Made by a program: the position numbers and the translations under genes. 64,000 bases of DNA from Cerina sp048266425 (GTDB taxonomy: Bacteria > Bacteroidota > Bacteroidia > Flavobacteriales > Flavobacteriaceae), in assembly GCA_048266425.1 (NCBI GenBank), contig JBLWZN010000015.1, positions 18,863 to 82,862 on the forward strand, in the 5' to 3' direction. Within the stretch, counting starts at the first letter, position 1, and the number at the start of each line of letters is the position of its first letter. A model generated the notes under the pieces. That model was given only the letters and a program-made list of their open reading frames with translations. It made no database searches and was not told the DNA's origin. This document shows, piece after piece, positions 35,695-43,309 of this stretch.

Positions 35695-36696
35695 ATGGAT
35701 GAAGTAAAACAGATGGTGACCGATATTCGGAACGGAAAAATTAGTCCCGTATATCTTCTTTTTGGGGAAGAGCCTTATTATATCGACAAAATATCGGAAT
35801 TTATAGAAAACAACGTCCTAACCGAAGAGGAGCGCGGGTTCAACCAGATGGTGCTTTACGGCAAGGAGGTGACCGTTGAGGATATTGTGGGCAATGCAAA
35901 GCGTTATCCCATGATGGCCGATCGGCAAGTGGTCCTTGTAAAGGAAGCCCAACACCTTTCCAGGACCATTGATACCCTTAGTCTGTATGTGGATAATCCA
36001 CAACCCACCACTGTACTGGTACTCTGTTATAAGTACGGGAAACTGGATAAGCGAAAAAAATTGTACAAATCGGTCCAGAAAATGGGAGTTCTTTTTGAAA
36101 GTAAAAAGCTCTATGAAAACCAGGTTTCGGATTGGATTCGCAAAGTACTGCAAGGCAAGGGATATCAAATTGCGCCAAAGGCAGCCCTATTATTGGTGGA
36201 GTTTTTGGGAACCGACCTGAGCCGGATAGATAACGAGTTGGAAAAGTTGCAATTGGTACTGCCAAAGGGAAAAGAGATTACCCCATCGGATATTGAGGAA
36301 CATATAGGGATCAGCAAAGATTTCAACAATTTCGAATTAAAGAAGGCCATTGGGGAACGCAACGTGGTAAAGGCTACCCAGATCATCCTGTATTTCGCCC
36401 AGAATCCCAAGGATAACCCCTTTGTGGTCACCGTTTCCCTACTGCATAATTTTTTTTCCCAGTTGTTGCAATACCATGGGCTTTCCGACCATTCTCCCAA
36501 AAATGTGGCGAGTGCTTTGCGGATCAATCCGTATTTTGTAAACGAATTCCAAACGGCAGCAAGAAATTACCCCATGAAAAAGGTGAGCCATATTATTTCC
36601 CAATTGCGGGAACTAGATCTCAAAGGAAAAGGCGTGGGGGCCAACAGTTTGTCCGAAACAGACCTACTGAAAGAGCTTTTAGTAAAAATAATGTAG
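35695..36696 (+). CDS. holA: DNA polymerase III subunit delta
   Basis: A 333-residue clamp-loader delta subunit. The N-terminal domain has PVYLLFGEEPYYIDKI (about 18-33), the usual start of HolA proteins, then a degenerate AAA+ fold without Walker motifs, and a C-terminal collar domain ending with LLKELLVKIM. It opens the beta sliding clamp as part of the gamma complex. The start at 35695 is an ATG immediately after the divergent gene. It is convergent with doxX, with 13 bases between the stops and no terminator. Confidence 0.92.
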   Translation: MDEVKQMVTDIRNGKISPVYLLFGEEPYYIDKISEFIENNVLTEEERGFNQMVLYGKEVTVEDIVGNAKRYPMMADRQVVLVKEAQHLSRTIDTLSLYVDNPQPTTVLVLCYKYGKLDKRKKLYKSVQKMGVLFESKKLYENQVSDWIRKVLQGKGYQIAPKAALLLVEFLGTDLSRIDNELEKLQLVLPKGKEITPSDIEEHIGISKDFNNFELKKAIGERNVVKATQIILYFAQNPKDNPFVVTVSLLHNFFSQLLQYHGLSDHSPKNVASALRINPYFVNEFQTAARNYPMKKVSHIISQLRELDLKGKGVGANSLSETDLLKELLVKIM

Positions 36697-36709
36697 GTCC
36701 GTTACAGGA

Positions 36710-37087
36710 TTATTTTTTGTCAATGCTATATTTCCCAGGTCCCAACAAAAATATGAGGATAAAGAACGTGAGGAAGAGCAAGGCCAATTCCTTGGATTTA
36801 AAGGTATCGGCTCCGTGGTGCACAAAAGAGATCACTGCCATCATGATTATGGTAGGAACCGCCGCCCAACGGGTTTTGATACCTAAAATCACCAAAATGG
36901 GGCAAACAACTTCTCCGATAACCGCAAGGAATAGGGAAGGGGCCGCACCAATTCCCAACGGATCTGCAAATTCAAGATTGCCACCCAATATTTTTTGAAG
37001 CTTGGGTAAACCGTGGGTCAATAACATAGCGGATGGGGCAATACGCAGTATGGCCAAAGCAATATCGTTTTTTAAGGCACTTTTCAT
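36710..37087 (-). CDS. DoxX family membrane protein
   Basis: A 125-residue integral membrane protein with four likely membrane segments (about 10-28, 44-64, 70-88 and 100-118). The N-terminal RIAPSAMLLTHGLPKLQKIL and the following GIG and GEVVCPILVILG segments are typical of the DoxX/SURF4-like family. The exact function is unknown; family members are linked to redox or sulfur metabolism. It precedes nothing on the same strand within 300 bases except the convergent holA, so it seems to be a single gene. Confidence 0.88.
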   Translation of the reverse strand: MKSALKNDIALAILRIAPSAMLLTHGLPKLQKILGGNLEFADPLGIGAAPSLFLAVIGEVVCPILVILGIKTRWAAVPTIIMMAVISFVHHGADTFKSKELALLFLTFFILIFLLGPGKYSIDKK

Positions 37088-37164
37088 ATTTCTATGGGAT
37101 TTTGAGGTTAAAATAGTAAGGTTAAGGGGCTCAATTTATCTAGGGTAATTATTAAAACTTAATA

Positions 37165-39576
37165 TCAGCGCAATTTGGGATAATCTACAGGGTTGGACTC
37201 GTGCATGATCGAATAAACTTTTTCAAAAATATCCTCGGCATTGGGCTTTGAGAAATAGTCTCCGTCAGTAGAAAAGGCCGGTCTATGTGCTTTGGCTGAT
37301 AAAGTTTGGGGAGCGCTGTCCAAATATGCGTACCCTCCCTGTTTTTCCACAATTTCCTGAAGCAGGTAAGCGGAGCAGCCTCCTGGAACATCTTCATCCA
37401 CGACCAGTAAACGATTCGTCTTTTTAATGCTCTTCACCGTATCATGTCGCAGGTCAAAAGGGAGCAGGCTCTGGGCGTCGATGACCTCTGCATCTATACC
37501 GACTTCTTGAAGTTCACGCGCCACCTGTACCACGATTCTCAAGGTAGATCCGTAGGAGACCAGGGTAATGTCCGTACCCTTGCGAACCGTTTCCACCACC
37601 CCGATCGGGGTGCAGTTTTCTCCCAGGTTTTTGGGCTTCGCTTCCTTCAGGCGATAACCGTTTAGACTTTCGATCACCAGTGCGGGCTCGTCGCTTTTCA
37701 TAAGGGTATTGTAGAATCCGGCCGCCTTTGTCATATCCCTGGGTACCAGGACATACATTCCCCTTAAGAGATGTACCAAGGCGCCCATGGGCGACCCGGA
37801 GTGCCAAATGCCCTCTAATCTATGTCCCCTGGTACGTACGATCAATGGTGCCTTCTGCTTTCCTACGGTTCTATACAGCATGGTGGCAAGATCATCGCTC
37901 AAGGTCTGTATGCCGTAAAGGATGTAGTCCAGATATTGTATTTCAGCTATGGGCCTCAATCCCCTTAACGCCAATCCAATACCTTGGCCTATGATCGTAG
38001 CTTCCCTAATCCCAGTATCGGAAACACGCAATTCCCCATACTTCTTTTGAAGGCCTTCCAGACCTTGATTAACATCGCCTATTACCCCGCTATCTTCACC
38101 GAAAATGAGCGCTTCCTGGTATTTGGCAAATAGTTTGTCAAAATTATCGCGCAATATGACCCTACCGTCCACCATTTCGGGATCTGAGGTGTAGCTTGGT
38201 TTGACCTCCTGAACCGCAGTGGCCCTATTTGGTAATTCATTGTAAAGATGGGAACTGTATTTGGGCTCCATATCTTTAAAGAACTGATCTATCCATTGGG
38301 AAAGCGCCAATTTTTCGGGGGTATCCTCTCCTAAAAGGTATCGCAATGATTTTCTGGCCATGGAGGCGAGGTCTTTTTTGGACGGTTCCTCAATGGCGAT
38401 AAGATCATTTTTTATTTTAGTAATAAAGGTTCTGTTTGGACTGTTGGTGGCAAGGGTGTCCAATACTGCCACCAAGGACTTCTTTTTTTGCTTTAGTGGC
38501 TTTATAAACTCGTCCCAAGCTTCTTTTTTGGCATTTCGAACTTCCCTTCTGATGGATTTTTCCAACGTGCTTAGCTCCTCTTCGGTAGAAATCCCATTCT
38601 CCAAGATCCATTCCTTAAAACGCTTGTTGCAATCGTTCTCCCGTTCCCATTCCAATTGTTCCTCGCGCTTGTACCTTTCGTGGGAACCCGATGTGGAATG
38701 TCCTTGGGGCTGGGTCAGTTCCGTTACGTGAATAATTACGGGGACATGTTCTTCCCTGGCAATGTCCGAGGCATTTTCATAAGCGTGGATTAAAGCGGTA
38801 TAGTCCCATCCCTTTACCTTTAGCAGCTCATAGCCATCGTCCTTGTCGTCTCGCTGAAAACCGGATATGATTTTGGAAATATCCTCTTTGGTGGTCTGAT
38901 ACTTGGCCGGTACGGAAATCCCGTATCCATCGTCCCAAACACTGATTACCATAGGTATCTGTAGTACGCCCCCTGCATTTAAAGCTTCGAAAAAGAGCCC
39001 TTCGCTCGTGCTGGCGTTGCCTATGGTACCCCATGCAACCTCGTTGCCGTTCTGGGAAAATTTTTCGGAATTTGGGATATTTAAATTCCTGTATATTTTT
39101 GAAGCCTGGGCAAGCCCCACAAGTCGAGGCATTTGCCCTGCCGTACAAGAAATATCGGCACTGCTGTTTTTTTGGGCCGTAAGGTCTTTCCAACTGCCAT
39201 CCTCGTTAAGGCTGTGCGTGCCAAAATGCCCCCCCATTTGCCTACCGGCACTCATAGGTTCCTTTGCAAGATTGGTTGTGGCATACAGTCCGTGGAAGAA
39301 ATCTTTTGGTTTTAGAAGATCCAGAGCCATCATAAAAGTCTGATCCCGATAATAGCCGCTGCGAAAATCACCATCTTGAAAAGAACGGGCCATCGCCAAT
39401 TGTGGCAGCTCTTTCCCGTCCCCGAATATTCCGAACTTGGCTTTGCCAGTAAGTACTTCCCTGCGACCTAATAAACTGCACTCCCTACTTGTAACGGCAA
39501 TTTCATAATCCTTAAGGATTTGATTCTTAAAATCATTGAAGGAAATATCGTTGCTAGTTTTAGGTTCGGATTTCAT
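37165..39576 (-). CDS. Fused alpha/beta E1 component of a branched-chain-type 2-oxoacid dehydrogenase
   Basis: An 803-residue fusion of E1 alpha and E1 beta. The alpha half (about 1-400) has TPP-domain motifs GTIGNASTSEGLFFEALN and VWDDGYGIS; the beta half (about 475-803) has FGEDSGVIGDVNQGL and the segment VSDTGIREATIIGQG. It decarboxylates a 2-oxo acid with thiamine pyrophosphate and passes the acyl group to an E2 lipoyl protein, not encoded nearby. This fused form is common in Bacteroidota and is usually annotated as 2-oxoisovalerate dehydrogenase. A convincing promoter lies 20 bases upstream (39626-39596). The gene is monocistronic. Confidence 0.92.
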   Translation of the reverse strand: MKSEPKTSNDISFNDFKNQILKDYEIAVTSRECSLLGRREVLTGKAKFGIFGDGKELPQLAMARSFQDGDFRSGYYRDQTFMMALDLLKPKDFFHGLYATTNLAKEPMSAGRQMGGHFGTHSLNEDGSWKDLTAQKNSSADISCTAGQMPRLVGLAQASKIYRNLNIPNSEKFSQNGNEVAWGTIGNASTSEGLFFEALNAGGVLQIPMVISVWDDGYGISVPAKYQTTKEDISKIISGFQRDDKDDGYELLKVKGWDYTALIHAYENASDIAREEHVPVIIHVTELTQPQGHSTSGSHERYKREEQLEWERENDCNKRFKEWILENGISTEEELSTLEKSIRREVRNAKKEAWDEFIKPLKQKKKSLVAVLDTLATNSPNRTFITKIKNDLIAIEEPSKKDLASMARKSLRYLLGEDTPEKLALSQWIDQFFKDMEPKYSSHLYNELPNRATAVQEVKPSYTSDPEMVDGRVILRDNFDKLFAKYQEALIFGEDSGVIGDVNQGLEGLQKKYGELRVSDTGIREATIIGQGIGLALRGLRPIAEIQYLDYILYGIQTLSDDLATMLYRTVGKQKAPLIVRTRGHRLEGIWHSGSPMGALVHLLRGMYVLVPRDMTKAAGFYNTLMKSDEPALVIESLNGYRLKEAKPKNLGENCTPIGVVETVRKGTDITLVSYGSTLRIVVQVARELQEVGIDAEVIDAQSLLPFDLRHDTVKSIKKTNRLLVVDEDVPGGCSAYLLQEIVEKQGGYAYLDSAPQTLSAKAHRPAFSTDGDYFSKPNAEDIFEKVYSIMHESNPVDYPKLR

Positions 39577-39595
39577 TGGGAGTCAACATTTTCAA

Positions 39596-39626
39596 CAAAA
39601 ATATCAAATATCGATGACCCCTGCAA
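39596..39626 (-). promoter_or_regulatory. Bacteroidota-type promoter of the fused E1 gene
   Basis: On the minus strand: TTG (39626-39624), 20 bases, then TATTTTTG (39603-39596). Both elements and the spacing fit the TTTG-N19-23-TAnnTTTG consensus. The start codon is 20 bases downstream, giving a short leader. Confidence 0.55.
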
Positions 39627-39716
39627 TTTAGAGAAGTTGCAACGGCCTAAAAGTTATCACTTTTTATCAAGTGAAACTTTATAAATTCATTAATGGGTTG
39701 AAAAACAGCTGACAAA

Positions 39717-42554
39717 TTAGAACCATTGTCGGTTAAAGAGCCCCAACAGTGTTTTGGGGCTAAGGGTTATGACGAATCGTATTTTTTCGGCATAGTTGGG
39801 CTGCGCTATTTCCCACCCGTTGTTGGAGTATACCGGAAAATACAGTTCAAAATAATCGGTGAGCAAATTTAACCGTACCCCGGAATCATAGACGAATACC
39901 GCGTTTTCGTTCTTGTTTTTTACGAACCCCAAATCGCCATAAAGTTCTATCCAACGCCATACGTTAACACTTGTATTTGTGGTGGCCATCCAATCGTTGG
40001 CATAGGGATAAGCTAATTTGGATTTGAAACCGCCCTCAGCAATAATGATCTGTTGGCTGGAGATTCCCGAATCTTCCGACCTTCCTATGTAGTTATAGTC
40101 AAAGAGGTAATCCGTGGGGCGATCCAAAGCAAAGCTAAAATAATCGGAATCGGTGGTATTCCTTAGAAACTTGCCTGCGAACAATCGAATATTGAACTGC
40201 ATATTATTGTCAAACAGCCTTCTGTATTCTACGTTAAACGCTATTTTAGTGAATTCGCTGGACTGTTGGGCATCGGCAAACCAGGACATATAATTTATGA
40301 TTCCATTGTTGGTTCTAATAAATCTGGCATCAAATACGCTATAATCCGGATCGGTATCAATATTCAAGGTGGGGTTTACGTTACGAAACACGTTAACGTA
40401 TCTAAAGATGAGCGCACTTCTTTTATTGGACATCAGATCGTCGGGTTTCCAACCAAATCCTATGGAAGGGGTAACCGTTGAGTAACGTGAATCTACCTCA
40501 AAATGGGAAGTTGATCCCCCTAGGGAATAGTTGGTGACATAAAACCCGGTCTTACCGTGATAGTGGCGATAATTTAACCTCCCATATCCAATGAACGACT
40601 TTTCCTTGGGGGCATAGGATGGGGAAAAATCCCATTGAAATGGTTTTTCCAGAAAGGTCTTGTTGTGGACCCTCAGTCCCGGGGAAAGGCCATCGTAAAT
40701 ATTAAAACTAAGAACCGGGACGTAAAATATTTGGTTGTAATAGGGGTCTTCAATATCCTTGTAAAACTGGAATTTTAATTTCTTGTTGCTCGATAGGAAT
40801 CCGTTAAGGGTCTTCCAGTTATCGCGTTGGTTGTACTCAGGTATCCTTTGGTCGTAATTGAGCACCAAACGGTCCTCGTCCCCCCTTGGAATTGTAAACG
40901 TTTTCTGGGTGGTAATATTCGGAAACCAATATTTGGAAACCACACTGTCGTTTTCAAGGCCGAACAGGGAAATCGGCACATTTGTCCCTTGTTTGTTTTT
41001 TAGGGTGACCTGTAAGGAATCCGGTGTTTTAACTACCTTTTTTATCTTAAAATCTATTTTGTTATCGGTGGTCACATACTCGTTAAAAAACCAATGGATA
41101 TCCTTATTCGTAGCCTTGCTCAAGATATTTTCAAAATCTTGAGGGGTTACGGGTTTTAGACTGTAGTCCTTATAAAAAGTCTTGATACCTTCATCTATTT
41201 TGCCTTTTCCGATATAGTCGGACAGATAGGCCAATCCCAATCCAGCTTTATAAGGATTTGCAATTTTTTGATTGAACTTGATCAAGGAGTCGTTGGATAC
41301 GGAAAGGGCCTGATCCAGGTTTTTTCGTGCGGTTAGGGTGTAAAGAAGCGGATATTGCTCATTAAAATCCACTTGCGCCAAATGAAAACTTCGCACTCCC
41401 CAAATTTTGGACAGTTTGCCCAAGAGCTTCTGATCCGGATAATAGGTTTCCACATAATGGAACATTAGATAGTTTACAATGGCATCGTTCACCCACTCTT
41501 CCTTTCTTGGGTTTAGGAACATGGTCTCGCGCATCCAGCTGTATAGAGCCGTTTTTAGGAACTTCATTTCGAATTGAAACTGCTCCCCATAGGGCCTAAT
41601 GAAGGAGGGCAATTGGTTAATTCCATACAAGGGATTTTTATCGTAATCCAGTTCGCTTACCAAGAGTTGTTGATGGGGATATTTCCCGAGATTTTCACTT
41701 AAAAATTCCGAAACCTTAAGGATGGATACGCCTCTAAGCACTTCTTCATAATTGACGGTCTCGATATCGGTTACCGTGGTCAGGGTAGGGGTTACGTGAG
41801 TAGTGAATGTTTTGGCCGGACTCAAAATAATTTCGCAGCTTTTGCGGTTGGTGCCCTTTAAGGTTGCCTGTTGCGTGCTTGTAAATTTGGTGTTACCTAT
41901 ATCGTCAAAATTGGTGGTTAGAAAAAGTCTTTCCGGGTAGGTAAGATCCACAATGGTATTGGTTATGCCCGTATAAAGGTCTTCCAAATTCTTGTTTGAA
42001 TACAGTTGCCATTCCCCGTTGTAGACGGCGGGGGTAAGGTACCAATCCTTAAGATAGTAGCCATACCACTTGTCATAACCGTAAGGGGTGTACTTATTGG
42101 GGGGGAGCTTTACATTATAGGTAAGAAAGATTTTCACCGAATCCTTGGGAGCAAGGGAATGGTTCAATTTAAACTTTATCAGGTCTACTTCCGGACTTCG
42201 CTCCCATTGCAGGCCCTTATATTCATTATCTACGGCACTGATTATTTGGGTAGATCCACGATCTTTTTCCTTGGCAAGGTGAAGGCTCTTCTTAAACTCT
42301 TCTTCAAAACGATGTGCGAGCGGTGTTTTTTTGCTCACGTAGGCATTGGCCCAATCATTGAAATAAAGCACCGTTAGGGTGTCCTGGGAATCGTTGACAT
42401 AGGTAAATTCCTGTTGAATGCCGATTTCATGGGTATCCCCGTCCAAAGTGGCCATTACCCTGTTGAGGTGCTGTCCTGTAGTGGTAAGAAAGCCCAGGAT
42501 TATAAATAGAAAACCTAATATTTTAGGAAGAGTTTCAATTTTGTTTTGGAGCAT
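39717..42554 (-). CDS. Degenerate M1-like peptidase fused to an outer-membrane beta-barrel-like domain
   Basis: A 945-residue protein, started at the ATG at 42554 so that it begins with its signal peptide (MLQNKIETLPKILGFLFIIL). Residues 30-570 follow the M1 aminopeptidase plan, but the zinc motif HExxH is absent: the expected place reads EMKFLKTALYSW, and the usual WLxEGFA reads EWVNDAIVNYLM. The C-terminal 340 residues (from about 610) are rich in alternating aromatic/polar strands and end in NRQWF, as outer-membrane barrels do. So this is probably a non-catalytic, surface-linked protein. It follows the LOG gene by 7 bases, in an operon with uvrA and LOG. Databases may call it an aminopeptidase or metalloprotease. 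Confidence 0.8.
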   Translation of the reverse strand: MLQNKIETLPKILGFLFIILGFLTTTGQHLNRVMATLDGDTHEIGIQQEFTYVNDSQDTLTVLYFNDWANAYVSKKTPLAHRFEEEFKKSLHLAKEKDRGSTQIISAVDNEYKGLQWERSPEVDLIKFKLNHSLAPKDSVKIFLTYNVKLPPNKYTPYGYDKWYGYYLKDWYLTPAVYNGEWQLYSNKNLEDLYTGITNTIVDLTYPERLFLTTNFDDIGNTKFTSTQQATLKGTNRKSCEIILSPAKTFTTHVTPTLTTVTDIETVNYEEVLRGVSILKVSEFLSENLGKYPHQQLLVSELDYDKNPLYGINQLPSFIRPYGEQFQFEMKFLKTALYSWMRETMFLNPRKEEWVNDAIVNYLMFHYVETYYPDQKLLGKLSKIWGVRSFHLAQVDFNEQYPLLYTLTARKNLDQALSVSNDSLIKFNQKIANPYKAGLGLAYLSDYIGKGKIDEGIKTFYKDYSLKPVTPQDFENILSKATNKDIHWFFNEYVTTDNKIDFKIKKVVKTPDSLQVTLKNKQGTNVPISLFGLENDSVVSKYWFPNITTQKTFTIPRGDEDRLVLNYDQRIPEYNQRDNWKTLNGFLSSNKKLKFQFYKDIEDPYYNQIFYVPVLSFNIYDGLSPGLRVHNKTFLEKPFQWDFSPSYAPKEKSFIGYGRLNYRHYHGKTGFYVTNYSLGGSTSHFEVDSRYSTVTPSIGFGWKPDDLMSNKRSALIFRYVNVFRNVNPTLNIDTDPDYSVFDARFIRTNNGIINYMSWFADAQQSSEFTKIAFNVEYRRLFDNNMQFNIRLFAGKFLRNTTDSDYFSFALDRPTDYLFDYNYIGRSEDSGISSQQIIIAEGGFKSKLAYPYANDWMATTNTSVNVWRWIELYGDLGFVKNKNENAVFVYDSGVRLNLLTDYFELYFPVYSNNGWEIAQPNYAEKIRFVITLSPKTLLGLFNRQWF

Positions 42555-42561
42555 GTGGAAT

Positions 42562-43248
42562 TTAGAAATTGGGGCTAAATATACGTTCTTTATAGAAAGC
42601 ATCGATGATTTCCACCACCTCTTCTTCCGTATCGGCAAGGGTGATCAGATCTAAGTCGTGTGGACTGATATTGCCCATGGCCAACATCGTTTGTTTTATC
42701 CAATCCAATAGGCCCTTCCAAAAATCCGAACCTACAAGCACGATGGGAAACTTTTCTATTTTATTGGTTTGGATCAGGGTGATGGCCTCAAAAAGTTCGT
42801 CCAGGGTACCAAACCCACCAGGCATAACTACAAATCCTTGGGAATACTTTACGAACATGACCTTGCGGACAAAAAAATAATCGAAATCCAAACTTTTATC
42901 GGCATCGATATAGGGGTTGTCGTGCTGTTCAAAAGGGAGGTCTATGTTAAGGCCCACAGAGGTGCCGCCCGCCAAATGGGCACCCTTGTTGCCAGCTTCC
43001 ATGATTCCGGGCCCCCCACCTGTGATAATGCCATATCCTGCCTCTGCAATGCTTTTTGAAATTTTTACCGCCAGGTCATAATAGTGATCCCCTTCCTTGG
43101 TGCGGGCAGAACCAAAAATGGAGACGCAGGGACCTATGACACTAAGTTTTTCATAGCCGTTTACAAATTCGCCCATGATCTTGAAAATGGCCCAAGAATC
43201 GTTGGTCTTTATTTCGTTCCAGCCTTTATGGTGTTGTTCTTTTCTCAT
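42562..43248 (-). CDS. LOG family (TIGR00730-like) nucleotide hydrolase
   Basis: A 228-residue Rossmann-fold protein. I use the ATG at 43248 (MRKEQHHKGWNEIK), because the 14 codons before it lie inside a 7-base repeat array. Family motifs are GGGPGIMEAGNKGA (about 80-93) and MPGGFGTLDELFE (about 142-154, PGGxGTxxE). LOG enzymes release cytokinin-type bases from nucleoside monophosphates; in bacteria many are annotated only as putative lysine decarboxylases, and the role is uncertain. It sits between uvrA (62 bases upstream) and the degenerate M1-barrel gene (7 bases downstream). Confidence 0.9.
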   Translation of the reverse strand: MRKEQHHKGWNEIKTNDSWAIFKIMGEFVNGYEKLSVIGPCVSIFGSARTKEGDHYYDLAVKISKSIAEAGYGIITGGGPGIMEAGNKGAHLAGGTSVGLNIDLPFEQHDNPYIDADKSLDFDYFFVRKVMFVKYSQGFVVMPGGFGTLDELFEAITLIQTNKIEKFPIVLVGSDFWKGLLDWIKQTMLAMGNISPHDLDLITLADTEEEVVEIIDAFYKERIFSPNF

Positions 43249-43251
43249 TTT

Positions 43252-43286
43252 ATAACTTATAAGTTGATAGTTGTTGATTAATAGTT
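43252..43286. repeat. 7-base periodic array between uvrA and the LOG gene
   Basis: Five consecutive 7-base units, all ending in TT: ATAACTT, ATAAGTT, GATAGTT, GTTGATT, AATAGTT. It ends 23 bases from the uvrA stop codon and abuts the LOG start codon. Confidence 0.65.
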
Positions 43287-43309
43287 TCACAAGCTTCGAC
43301 TGCCAATGC

